The notes under the pieces: model-generated
The model's database searches: none
Told to the model about the DNA's origin: nothing
Seen by the model: the letters and a program-made list of their open reading frames with translations, nothing else
From: Sphingobacterium sp. N143
GTDB lineage: Bacteria; Bacteroidota; Bacteroidia; Sphingobacteriales; Sphingobacteriaceae
Assembly: GCF_030325625.1 (NCBI RefSeq)
Contig: NZ_JACAIS010000008.1
Coordinates: 124,001 to 188,000, forward strand
Direction: 5' to 3'
Length of the DNA: 64,000 nucleotides
Position numbers and translations under genes: made by a program
Shown: piece by piece, positions 33,706 through 41,566 of the stretch
How the letters are laid out: each line of letters starts with the position of its first letter
Position numbering within the stretch: position 1 is the stretch's first letter

Positions 33706-33803
33706 ATTTGCTTGTAATAGAAGAAATGAAAAAGAGCAACTGTAAAAAGTTGCTCTTTTGCTTTTAAAGGCATTTTTCTCTGACCGAATAATTCTTTTTG
33801 ATT
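33406..33803 (+). repeat. 400-bp duplicated segment, second copy
   Basis: This is a near-identical copy of 31453-31852. It includes the terminator hairpin (copy C, from 33732, loop GTAAAA, with TTTTGCTTTT in place of TTTTGCGTTT) and TGACCGAATAATTC beyond it. Confidence 0.92.
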
Positions 33804-33817
33804 CCCTGCATATAGAT

Positions 33818-34054
33818 TTACCTCCTACCCAAAATCTTGCACGCCAATCGATTCGCAATTGGCAATAGCAGCAATACGCAGGCGTAAACAACAGGCAGTG
33901 AAATAAACCACGATTTTAATAGTTCTCCGGTCCAGTTTTCAACCGTCCACCCTCTCATAAAACCTGATAGGACTGCCATGATAAGTGTTGTCGGGAGAAC
34001 AACAAAAAGGGTGCTGACCATCTTATAGCGTTTATCCTTATTAGAATTTACCAT
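33818..34054 (-). CDS. DUF2798-like two-helix membrane protein
   Basis: The ATG at 34054 gives 78 residues (MVNSNKDKRYKMVSTLFVVL...). A longer frame exists, but its first 42 residues are the out-of-frame end of the neighbour. Two transmembrane helices (about 12-32 and 48-68) flank the short GFMRGWTVENWTGEL loop, matching DUF2798 small membrane proteins of unknown role. The start overlaps the stop of the SnoaL-like gene by 14 bases, so the two are coupled. Confidence 0.75.
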   Translation of the reverse strand: MVNSNKDKRYKMVSTLFVVLPTTLIMAVLSGFMRGWTVENWTGELLKSWFISLPVVYACVLLLLPIANRLACKILGRR

Positions 34055-34808
34055 TATTATTTTTCCGATTTTCGGGTTCAGGTATCCGCTCAACGACGTC
34101 CCAATGCTCCACAATTTTATCATTTTCAACTCGATACAGATCGTAGAATGCCACATGGTCTCCCCTAAAAAAGCCTTCACTTAATACGAGGACAAAATTT
34201 CCCTCTCCGAGTACTTGATGTATTTTATTATACACTTGAGGTTTCCCCTCCTGTTCCCATTGTTCCAGCACCTCGAGGAATTCCTGTACCCCATCCCCCA
34301 TATGTGGATTATGTTGAATCAATTCGTCCGCCCTGAAATAATTAGGTGCCAGCTCGATTTTCCGATCTATAAGAATGTCTTTAACATAGTTCTTTACCAG
34401 GGTTTTATTGGGCTCCGTTTTATGATGATCTTTTGCCTTGGTCTTTCCATCGGTCATTGATCGACCGCTTTTATTCAGCTTCTTTGGATTGACCTGAAGG
34501 TTATCCCAATGTTCAACACTTACTCCATTTTCAAACCGGTGTATGTCAAAAGCAACTGTAGGTTCAAAGAGAAAGTAGTCTACATGCACAAATCCAAAAT
34601 CGCCATCCTGAAACTTTCGAACGACATTTGTATAAACCTTATCCATGGGCATCTGCTCATGCAAATTTAAAATTGCCTGCAGCCCTGTTGCCACATGTGG
34701 ATTATGTTGCTTATACGAACTTGGGTTGATCAGTCCCACTTCTGCCAATGTTTCCGTTTCGATGCTATTTTGTATAGCCTCAGCTTTGTCTCTGTTTGAT
34801 AATTCCAT
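34041..34808 (-). CDS. Tandem SnoaL-like (NTF2-fold) protein
   Basis: From ATG 34808 the protein has 255 residues made of two copies of a SnoaL-like domain. The parallel motifs are SSYKQHNPHVATGLQAIL near residue 30 and DELIQHNPHMGDGVQEFL near 166, each followed later by FDIHRFENG/HWDN and YDLYRVENDKIVEHWD. The fold binds small hydrophobic or polyketide-like molecules; some members are isomerases or cyclases, others stress proteins. The longer frame to 34859 adds 17 unlikely residues. It is divergent from an HxlR regulator, with a 16-bp palindrome between. Confidence 0.82.
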   Translation of the reverse strand: MELSNRDKAEAIQNSIETETLAEVGLINPSSYKQHNPHVATGLQAILNLHEQMPMDKVYTNVVRKFQDGDFGFVHVDYFLFEPTVAFDIHRFENGVSVEHWDNLQVNPKKLNKSGRSMTDGKTKAKDHHKTEPNKTLVKNYVKDILIDRKIELAPNYFRADELIQHNPHMGDGVQEFLEVLEQWEQEGKPQVYNKIHQVLGEGNFVLVLSEGFFRGDHVAFYDLYRVENDKIVEHWDVVERIPEPENRKNNNGKF

Positions 34809-34837
34809 TTTTTTAATTGTTATGATGATTGTTTTGA

Positions 34838-34845
34838 CAAAACTA
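34838..34845 (-). promoter_or_regulatory. Candidate -7 box for the SnoaL-like gene
   Basis: The minus strand reads TAGTTTTG (TAnnTTTG) 30 bases before ATG 34808. No paired TTG was found. Confidence 0.4.
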
Positions 34846-34890
34846 CGGAGCTTAAACACGTGAAAAAATACAGGTAAAAATATTGGTATG

Positions 34891-34906
34891 GGGATAATAT
34901 TATCCC
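34891..34906. promoter_or_regulatory. 16-bp palindrome, candidate HxlR operator
   Basis: GGGATAATATTATCCC is a perfect palindrome in the 150-base region between the divergent SnoaL-like and HxlR genes. A further half-site TTATCCCTA recurs at 34938-34946 near the HxlR start, as expected for autoregulation. Confidence 0.65.
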
Positions 34907-34958
34907 TATATTCCTGAAAACGAAATATGTCGTAAATTTATCCCTAAATAAAACACCC

Positions 34959-35348
34959 ATGTACGAGAAGAAAATACCAAAGGATTTTAGTTGTGGCATC
35001 AGCATAACGTTTGAAATTATAGGCGGTAAATGGAAACCCTGCTTAATTGACTCCATCAATCGGGGGATCCGAAGGCCTAGCGAACTCGCGAAAAAACATC
35101 CCCTTGCGAGCAAAAGGGTTTTAAACTTACAATTGAAAGAGCTGGAGGCCTATGGCGTAGTAAAAAAAGTTATTTATCCGGTGCTCCCACCCAAAGTCGA
35201 ATACTTTTTAACCGAAGTAGGTGAATCTCTTTTGCCCCTTGTTGACATGATGGAAAATTGGGGAAGTGATTTCATGGATGCTTTTTATAAAAAACAAGAA
35301 GATATCCATGCTGAATCTATGGTGAATGAACCCGAATTAAAAGGATGA
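34959..35348 (+). CDS. HxlR-family regulator
   Basis: The 129-residue winged-helix protein has HxlR family marks: CGISITFEIIGGKWKPCLI (12-30), with an early cysteine that may sense oxidants or quinones, then SELAKKHPLASKRVLNLQLKEL and the C-terminal VEYFLTEVGESLLPLVDMMENWG. It is divergent from the SnoaL-like gene and overlaps the following Crp-type gene by ATGA. The palindrome at 34891 is its likely operator. Confidence 0.9.
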   Translation: MYEKKIPKDFSCGISITFEIIGGKWKPCLIDSINRGIRRPSELAKKHPLASKRVLNLQLKELEAYGVVKKVIYPVLPPKVEYFLTEVGESLLPLVDMMENWGSDFMDAFYKKQEDIHAESMVNEPELKG

Positions 35349-35872
35349 TAATGACAGCTGAAATGGAGAAATTCAAACCGCTGTTTAAGCGTCTGGAAGT
35401 TCCTGCCAAAACCATCCTTCTACAGGAGGGAGAAATGTCAAGAACGATGTACTTTATTGAGAAAGGTTGTTTGCGTACCTGGATTAATAATGATGGCATG
35501 GATATTACTACGCAATTTTTCTTTGAAGGTGATAGCGTATCCTCTATTGAAAGCTTCATGACAAACCAAGCGAGTTTATATAGCATCGAAAGTTTGGAAC
35601 CTTGTATCTTACAAACCCTTAGCCAAAAGGATTTTCAGCATGCTTTAGCAGATTTACCCGAAGTCAAGGAGGAAATGCAGAAACATCTGTTCAGACGATT
35701 TTTAAATTCTCAAAAAACATTCTATTCCTATCTGAAAAACAATCCGCGGAAGCGCTATGAAGAGCTTGTTGCAGCATACCCACATATTATCCAGCGTGTT
35801 CCTCAACATTATATAGCCTCCTATTTGGGAATTACACCCGTTTCATTAAGCCGCATTCGAAATAGACGATAA
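35345..35872 (+). CDS. Crp/Fnr-family regulator
   Basis: The 175-residue protein has an N-terminal cyclic-nucleotide-binding-like beta roll (about 10-115, LQEGEMSRTMYFIEKGCLR). The C-terminal region (about 118-175) ends IASYLGITPVSLSRIRNRR, the recognition helix of the shortened Crp-type HTH found in Bacteroidota. The Fnr iron-sulfur cysteines are absent, and nucleotide-binding residues are not obvious. It starts by ATGA overlap with the HxlR gene, with a second ATG six bases later. The pair may respond to related signals. Confidence 0.88.
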   Translation: MIMTAEMEKFKPLFKRLEVPAKTILLQEGEMSRTMYFIEKGCLRTWINNDGMDITTQFFFEGDSVSSIESFMTNQASLYSIESLEPCILQTLSQKDFQHALADLPEVKEEMQKHLFRRFLNSQKTFYSYLKNNPRKRYEELVAAYPHIIQRVPQHYIASYLGITPVSLSRIRNRR

Positions 35873-35939
35873 TTTTGCATCTCCTTTTTGCTAATTTTTT
35901 CTTTTAGTCCTACCCTGATTTCTTAACAATTGTTATCGT

Positions 35940-35967
35940 TTGACAGTGGGCTGACTGCTCAATTTTG
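35940..35967 (+). promoter_or_regulatory. Candidate promoter of the quinone reductase gene
   Basis: TTG at 35940-35942, a 17-base spacer and CAATTTTG at 35960-35967, close to TAnnTTTG, lie 24 bases before ATG 35991. Confidence 0.4.
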
Positions 35968-35990
35968 TAGTGTAATAAAAAAGTTTAAAA

Positions 35991-36581
35991 ATGAGAACAG
36001 TCATCGTATTCAACCATCCCAATGAAGGTAGCTATTGTAATGCCATTTTACAATCTGTAACCCAAGGACTTCAAAACGCAGGTCATGAAGTAGACCTGAT
36101 GCATCTGGACAATGACCGATTTAATCCCGCAATGTCAAAAGCAGACTTAAAAGCATTTGTCGATCATCAACCCATTGACCCACAAGTGATCGACTATAAT
36201 GAACGTTTGAAAAAAGCTGAGCATCTAATTTTCATTTTCCCAATTTGGTGGGATATTATGCCGGCGACCACCAAGGGATTTATTGACCGGGTGCTTGGCC
36301 CAGGAGTTATGTATGACCATCATCCCCGAGGTTTTGGATTGGTACCGCTGTTGAAAAATCTAAGCAGCATAACCATCATCACCACAATGAATAAACCGAA
36401 AATTTTATATGCTCTGCTCTTTGGAAACCTAATCCGAAGGGTCATGCTAAAAAGTGTTTTTAAGACGATGGGCTATAAAAACCTTCACTGGATCAGTTTT
36501 ACCTCCGTAAAATCAGTAAACCGAGAAAAGCGCATAAAATGGCTTTCAGACCTTAAAACCAGATTTTCTAAACTCAAATAA
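35991..36581 (+). CDS. NAD(P)H dehydrogenase (quinone), flavodoxin fold
   Basis: This 196-residue protein of the NQO1/MdaB/KefF-type flavodoxin-like family carries FMN or FAD and reduces quinones by two electrons. It starts with the flavodoxin strand MRTVIVFNHPNEGSYCNAIL, has FIFPIWWDIMPATTKGFIDRV (about 80-100, the flavin-contact region) and a GPGVMYDH segment. It is 118 bases after the Crp-type gene. Its placement among HxlR and Crp regulators suggests defence against electrophiles or quinones. Confidence 0.88.
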   Translation: MRTVIVFNHPNEGSYCNAILQSVTQGLQNAGHEVDLMHLDNDRFNPAMSKADLKAFVDHQPIDPQVIDYNERLKKAEHLIFIFPIWWDIMPATTKGFIDRVLGPGVMYDHHPRGFGLVPLLKNLSSITIITTMNKPKILYALLFGNLIRRVMLKSVFKTMGYKNLHWISFTSVKSVNREKRIKWLSDLKTRFSKLK

Positions 36582-36684
36582 ATACGAATACTCGAAAAAA
36601 GAACCCTATTCACTATTCGTAGTTCCAACAATCCGACATTTCTTTGTATTATTGTTTATTTAAATACATTTTATACGTATAGCA

Positions 36685-37254
36685 TTGCATACCAATTTTG
36701 AAATATTACTTAAACATATTGAGGCTGTAATTCCCTTAACTCCAGAAGACAAAGAATTTATAGTCGGTCATTTCCGGTTAAAAAGATATAAAAAACATCA
36801 GTACATAATCAATGAAGGTGATAAAGCAAAATATCATTATTTTATTATTTCCGGACTTACTAAATTGGTTTATTTAGACCAATCCGGTAAAGAGCACATT
36901 GTATCTTTTGCTATGGAGGACTGGTGGGAAAGTGATTTTTATGCATTTTATACCCGGACAGCAGCTACCCTATCCTTAATTTGTCTGGAAGATACAACTG
37001 TGCTGGCGTTAAACTATGATGACTATATTAAATTATGCAATGAGCATCCTAAAATGCTTAGATTTTTCCTAGAAAAGGCTAATCATGGTTTTTTAGGATT
37101 ACAACGCCGCATACTTTCATGGTTGACGTTAAACACTGCCCAACGTTACGAACATTTTTTAAAACAATATCCCAAGCTAAAGAATAGATTGCCAAAGAGT
37201 CAATTAGCGGCCTATCTAGGTGTCTCACGGGAATCATTGAGTAGAAGCCTGTGA
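36685..37254 (+). CDS. Crp/Fnr-family regulator, TTG start
   Basis: The 189-residue protein has a beta roll with YIINEGDKAKYHYFIISG and a C-terminal HTH ending LAAYLGVSRESLSRSL. No in-frame ATG exists near the start, and the first usable codon is TTG 36685 (leading HTNFEILLKHIEAV). The C-terminus stops right after the recognition helix. No Fnr cluster cysteines are present. It lies 90 bases upstream of the RidA gene and could regulate it. Confidence 0.85.
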   Translation: MHTNFEILLKHIEAVIPLTPEDKEFIVGHFRLKRYKKHQYIINEGDKAKYHYFIISGLTKLVYLDQSGKEHIVSFAMEDWWESDFYAFYTRTAATLSLICLEDTTVLALNYDDYIKLCNEHPKMLRFFLEKANHGFLGLQRRILSWLTLNTAQRYEHFLKQYPKLKNRLPKSQLAAYLGVSRESLSRSL

Positions 37255-37344
37255 TATTTGTCACATCAAAAATGTGCCTAATATCAACGTTATCTATTTC
37301 CGCTCTTTTCATATTTGTATTGTTCATTTATAATATTTATAGGT

Positions 37345-37734
37345 ATGGAAATTAAAGCAATAAACCCATGGAAATGGCAAGACGCCAGAAGTTATGCCCA
37401 GGCAATTGAAGTTAAAAAAACAGAAGGCACCTTATATGTTTCAGGACAGACAGCCATCGACGATGATGGAATATCCAGTACGGAAGACATGAAAACTCAG
37501 CTTATTAAAAGTCTGGCTAACCTTGAACGTGTCATTACTGAAGCTGGATACTCCTGTAGCAATATCGTTCGATTAAATGTTTATACCACATCGACCGAAG
37601 AGCTATGGCCTCATTTTTCAATATTTCAAGATTGGATTGCCCGGCACGGAACTAAACAGGCATTGACTTTACTTGAAGTTGTTAGCCTATTCGAAACCCT
37701 GAAAGTGGAATTGGAAGCAACAGTTGTTAAGTAA
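37345..37734 (+). CDS. RidA/YjgF-family protein
   Basis: ATG 37345 gives 129 residues starting MEIKAINPWKWQDARSYAQA, matching the RidA family, whose members deaminate reactive enamine/imine intermediates. The catalytic-type arginine lies in NIVRLNVYTTS (about residue 78), and the final acidic contact in LTLLEVVSLFETLKVELEA stands where the usual RTVVG-type or E-containing motif is found. An earlier frame start at 37315 adds ten unlikely residues. Active-site details vary, so it may be one of the non-deaminating RidA clades. Confidence 0.88.
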   Translation: MEIKAINPWKWQDARSYAQAIEVKKTEGTLYVSGQTAIDDDGISSTEDMKTQLIKSLANLERVITEAGYSCSNIVRLNVYTTSTEELWPHFSIFQDWIARHGTKQALTLLEVVSLFETLKVELEATVVK

Positions 37735-37845
37735 AGTAGAAAAGATTGGAGGCATAGGGAATAGCAAGTTATTCAATTCATCCATCAAATAATGAAGTTC
37801 ATCAGAAAGATGGCCAGTTTTTTTATCAATCCTGTACAGAAACTT

Positions 37846-37853
37846 TACCTTTG
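37846..37853 (+). promoter_or_regulatory. Candidate -7 box close to the LytS-type start
   Basis: TACCTTTG matches TAnnTTTG but ends only 4 bases before ATG 37858. If genuine, the transcript would be nearly leaderless or the true start is further in. Confidence 0.3.
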
Positions 37854-37857
37854 ATAA

Positions 37858-38883
37858 ATGGTTCGGATCGGAAAAATAAATATAAAAAGACTGCTCATCT
37901 TTTTCTTCTCCACACTGATATATGCTTTGTGCCAGATGCTGTTCAGCATTATTTTAATGAAAGAAGATCTATGGAATAATTTTCATATCCAATTATCAGC
38001 CCATTATGTCGTCATCTTTGCGATGTGCATAGCAGATTATTACTTATTGAAACTTTTAAACACCTATCTACCCTATTCCAAGCATATATTTTTACGTATT
38101 GTGGCAGACACTGCCGGCATCACCTTGATCTGCCTGGTATTATTATTACTATTTAATTTTTTGATATACGATGTATTTCATATTCCTGAAGCCGGCTTGC
38201 CTCCTTTCCTGGTCAAGTTCGCCTTTGCAATGTCGACGAATATCCCTATTCTCCTGGTATTCGAGCTGATCCATTATTTTCAGTCCGAACAGAAAGCCAT
38301 CGCCGATTCCGAAAAGGCCAAACGGAAGGTTTTGCTCTTTCAGCATGAAACCTTGCGGTCACAGATAAACCCGCACTTCCTTTTTAATTCGCTCAACGTA
38401 TTATCGTCCTTAATATATATCAATCAGGAAAATGCCAATAAGTTTACAAAGGCACTTTCAAAAACCTATCGTTATGTGCTATCGCTCACCCAACAGCCCC
38501 TGGTCACTGTGGCGGACGAGTTGAGTGCGCTGGATTCCTATATATTCCTCATGCGGATGAGGTTTGACAACTCTTTTACCTTTACATTAAATAAAAAATC
38601 ATCGGCCCAACTGTATAAGATTATCCCCCTCACCCTGCAATTGTTGATAGAGAATGCCTTCAAGCACAACATCGCAACCGAACAGTCACTGTTGCATATT
38701 ATCATTCATGTGGACAGTGATTATATAACCGTTGAAAACAATGTCCAACCGTCACACAGGGATGATAAGGGCGGTATTGGGCTGAAATACATCACACAAC
38801 AATATAAATTATATGGTCAGCATGTGATCGTGCAACAATCCGAGCAAATGTTTATTGTAAAAATACCTTATATACAGCCATGA
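37858..38883 (+). CDS. LytS/YehU-type membrane histidine kinase
   Basis: The 341-residue sensor has four transmembrane helices (about 10-30, 45-65, 80-105 and 115-140). A coiled segment and the His_kinase (LytS-type) domain follow. The phosphoacceptor motif INPHFLFNSLN is at about residues 172-182, with LLIENAFKHNI as the N box and GGIGLKYITQQYKLYG as the G box. It has no dedicated extracellular sensor domain. It overlaps the response regulator gene by four bases. Confidence 0.93.
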   Translation: MVRIGKINIKRLLIFFFSTLIYALCQMLFSIILMKEDLWNNFHIQLSAHYVVIFAMCIADYYLLKLLNTYLPYSKHIFLRIVADTAGITLICLVLLLLFNFLIYDVFHIPEAGLPPFLVKFAFAMSTNIPILLVFELIHYFQSEQKAIADSEKAKRKVLLFQHETLRSQINPHFLFNSLNVLSSLIYINQENANKFTKALSKTYRYVLSLTQQPLVTVADELSALDSYIFLMRMRFDNSFTFTLNKKSSAQLYKIIPLTLQLLIENAFKHNIATEQSLLHIIIHVDSDYITVENNVQPSHRDDKGGIGLKYITQQYKLYGQHVIVQQSEQMFIVKIPYIQP

Positions 38884-39635
38884 ATTATCTAATCGTTGAA
38901 GATGAGCCCTTTGCATACGAAGAACTGAAGCGTATGATGATGAAATTACGGCCTGATTACCATCTGGAGAAGCAGACGAAAACGGTCATTGACACGATCG
39001 CATTTTTAAAAAGATCCCATGTGGATCTGATCCTCATGGATATTCGGCTGGCAGACGGCAACTGCTTCGAAATCTTCAATCATGTGGAGGTCACCATACC
39101 TGTTATATTTACGACTGCCTATGACGAGCACGCCATCCGGGCATTTAAGCTGAACAGTATCGATTACCTGTTGAAACCTTTTGACGAAAGTGAATTGGAA
39201 ACAGCCCTGACCAAATTTGAGAACATTTACCACAGAGGCTCCTATCTGAATAGTACGCAGCATGTTGAGCGGCTGTTATCCTTTAAGACCAAAAACCGTT
39301 TTCTGATCTCCAAAGGCGAAAACTACCATTATATAGAAACCACAGACATTGCCCACTTTTATAGTGAAGACGGTGTTGTCTTCCTTCATACCTTCAGCGA
39401 TAGGCGGTATATTATTAATTATACACTAGATCAACTGGAGCAACAATTGGATAGCCGCTTATTTTTCCGGGTTTCACGAAATTGCATCGGCAATGTAAAA
39501 GCTATTGACAATGTGGCAAAACACTTTAACAGCCGTCTGAAACTTTCGTTTTTACCCCCATGCCCGCATGAAGTCTTGGTTAGCCGGGTCCGTGTCCCGG
39601 ACTTCCTGAAATGGATGGATGGTATTGTCGGATAA
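38880..39635 (+). CDS. LytTR-family response regulator
   Basis: The 251-residue protein is the partner of the kinase upstream. The receiver domain (1-120) has acidic residues in VEDEP, phosphoacceptor Asp54 in LILMDIR, TAYDEHAIRAF and the lysine in YLLKPFDE. A C-terminal LytTR DNA-binding domain (about 135-251, FRVSRNCIGNVKAID) follows. Translational coupling by ATGA indicates a dedicated pair. Candidate targets are the outer-membrane protein genes that follow. Confidence 0.94.
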   Translation: MNYLIVEDEPFAYEELKRMMMKLRPDYHLEKQTKTVIDTIAFLKRSHVDLILMDIRLADGNCFEIFNHVEVTIPVIFTTAYDEHAIRAFKLNSIDYLLKPFDESELETALTKFENIYHRGSYLNSTQHVERLLSFKTKNRFLISKGENYHYIETTDIAHFYSEDGVVFLHTFSDRRYIINYTLDQLEQQLDSRLFFRVSRNCIGNVKAIDNVAKHFNSRLKLSFLPPCPHEVLVSRVRVPDFLKWMDGIVG

Positions 39636-39783
39636 CCCGATATCAAAAATCCCAACCCTTAAATTGTACATTTCATGTGCTGGATCCTAAAGCCGGTCGT
39701 TTATACCTTCCATAAGCGTAGTGATCCACGTTCTTTTGTTCAGGATTTAATAAAAAACTTTAAACTTTTAGAACTTCAGAACC

Positions 39784-40401
39784 ATGACAAAGAACATGTT
39801 AACATTCGTTTTCGCCGTAGGTACATTAACTTTCTCTACGCCATTATCCGCACAGGATAATCCACTATCCGTTGGTTTCAAAGCGGCTGCAAGCCTGTCA
39901 AATTACCGCTTAGGCGGGGATTTGAAAAGCCTAAAAAGCAAGATGAATATCGGCGGCTCAGCCGGTATTTTTGTAAAATATGACCTCAGCCCAAATTTTG
40001 CAGTACAAACCGGTATCGATGGGTATTACAGCAGCTCGACCCTGGAATCCCCAAGCGCAAGCAATTCTGGCAAACTCAAATCCTTTGGTGCTGAGCTTCC
40101 CGTTTATGGAATTGTCCAGGGGGAACTGGGAAACGGAAATGCTTTCATCGGCGCGGGTCCGTATGTCGGTTATACCCTAAGCGCAAAATTGGACCGGGTA
40201 AGCCTGTTCAATAAAAACAATGCAGCCGGAATCCTGATGAATCGTTTTGATTATGGCTTAGGAGCGATTATTGGCTACGACTTCGATAAGCATTGGCAAA
40301 TCAATGCCAGTTATAAATATGGACTGGCCGACTTGCACAAAGGCGAACGTAGTTCCATGAAGAGCCACGGTGCCAATATCGGAATATCCTATAAATTCTA
40401 A
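39784..40401 (+). CDS. Outer-membrane beta-barrel protein (PorT-like)
   Basis: The 205-residue protein has a signal peptide ending LSAQD (residues 17-21) followed by alternating hydrophobic strands typical of eight-strand OmpA/PorT-like barrels (VGFKAAASLSNYRLGG, FVKYDLSPNFAVQTGIDGY, YGLGAIIGYDF). It ends in the aromatic barrel signature GISYKF. It follows the LytTR gene by 148 bases and ends at a strong terminator. No enzymatic motif is present. Confidence 0.85.
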   Translation: MTKNMLTFVFAVGTLTFSTPLSAQDNPLSVGFKAAASLSNYRLGGDLKSLKSKMNIGGSAGIFVKYDLSPNFAVQTGIDGYYSSSTLESPSASNSGKLKSFGAELPVYGIVQGELGNGNAFIGAGPYVGYTLSAKLDRVSLFNKNNAAGILMNRFDYGLGAIIGYDFDKHWQINASYKYGLADLHKGERSSMKSHGANIGISYKF

Positions 40402-40425
40402 CCTTCAGCACAGCTATTGACCATC

Positions 40426-40475
40426 GATTGCATACTGCATTTCATCGAACATGTCCAGTATGCAATCCTGTTTTT
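40426..40475 (+). terminator. Strong hairpin terminator after the barrel protein gene
   Basis: GATTGCATACTG (40426-40437) pairs perfectly with CAGTATGCAATC (40456-40467), followed by CTGTTTTTAG. Confidence 0.9.
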
Positions 40476-40646
40476 AGGGCTACTCTTAGCCCTTTTCAAA
40501 TTTTAGGACAATACGTCCATTATAGTCGCGGTTGAAATCCATCCCTTTGATTACGCTGTTCATCCTACGAGTTCTGAAGTCTACGACTTATCACTTTCAA
40601 TACCACTTCAATCATCGTTGTTTTGCTTAACAAAAAGCATTATCTC

Positions 40647-41564
40647 ATGAAATTAAAGTTATTATTGTTGACAACATTGGTGGCGTTGTTACATCTACAG
40701 GGAAAAGCACAGGAACTCATGTTCAGGACAGAATACATTGGCAACTCCGGCTATTACTACTTACCTCCAGGTGAAAAACCAAAAGAGAAAATAGGCGATG
40801 CCAAAGGCTCGGCAATGGTTTACCAGGCGGCAGCAACTATTCCATTGTCCATGAAGATGAATGAAAATAACCGTCCTACGGCATGGGGCATTGGCCTTGG
40901 CGGCTCCTATGTTTCATTACGAAACCAAAACTTTTCGGAACAGATGGTCTCCGAGATCATGAATTTACAGGTCGGCGTTTACCATTTGCGCCCCTTGAAT
41001 GATCGGTGGTCCATGCGGGCAAGTCTTGGGATGGGGATATTTACCCCCACGACCGATTTTTCAAAAATAGGTTTTAAAAACGTCCTGGCCAGTGGAAGTG
41101 CAGTTTTCATCCGTCATCTGAAGCCCAATCTTTCCATCGGTGGTGGGGTCGCCATAAACAGTTCACTTGGTTATCCCATGGTATTTCCAGCCGTCTATGT
41201 CAAATGGGAAACGGAAGGCAAATTTGACCTTAACGTAGAACTGCTAGACAAATTGGAAATATCTGCCGGCTACGATTTCAATGACAGATTTAAGCTCGCC
41301 TATGCGCTTGAAATGAATGGTCAGGCAGCTTTGCTAAAAAAAGACGGCAAGGATGTCATTTTTTCCCATCAGTATATCGTGACTGGATTCCGACCCGAGA
41401 TCAAGATCGGTGAAAAATTAGCTGTGACGGGTATGGCCGGGCTCAACCTCTATCGCCCGGCCTCCTATAGTGATCGAACGCTACGGGGGGTCTTTGCATC
41501 CGATAACGATTACTTCTTTAATGTCTCCCTCTATACCTCGGTTGGCTTAAAGTTAAAATTTTAA
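40647..41564 (+). CDS. Outer-membrane protein, unknown function
   Basis: ATG 40647 gives 305 residues with a signal peptide ending LQGKAQ. A TTG at 40623 is rejected because it would place eight residues ahead of the signal. Repeated amphipathic strands (TAWGIGLGGSYVSL, GVYHLRPLNDRWSMRASLGMG, ISAGYDFNDRFKLAYALEM) and the C-terminal GLKLKF point to an outer-membrane barrel of the DUF6268-like kind; the family assignment is tentative. The stop is 2 bases before an acyltransferase start, so the two are co-transcribed. Confidence 0.78.
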   Translation: MKLKLLLLTTLVALLHLQGKAQELMFRTEYIGNSGYYYLPPGEKPKEKIGDAKGSAMVYQAAATIPLSMKMNENNRPTAWGIGLGGSYVSLRNQNFSEQMVSEIMNLQVGVYHLRPLNDRWSMRASLGMGIFTPTTDFSKIGFKNVLASGSAVFIRHLKPNLSIGGGVAINSSLGYPMVFPAVYVKWETEGKFDLNVELLDKLEISAGYDFNDRFKLAYALEMNGQAALLKKDGKDVIFSHQYIVTGFRPEIKIGEKLAVTGMAGLNLYRPASYSDRTLRGVFASDNDYFFNVSLYTSVGLKLKF

Positions 41565-41566
41565 CC

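Noticed and set aside
24722..33803. Classical tRNA-integrated island with attL/attR inside the tRNA 3' end
   Set aside because: The repeats start after the tRNA CCA end and include only the terminator and flank. No integrase is present, so only a looser link to tRNA-Ser can be claimed.
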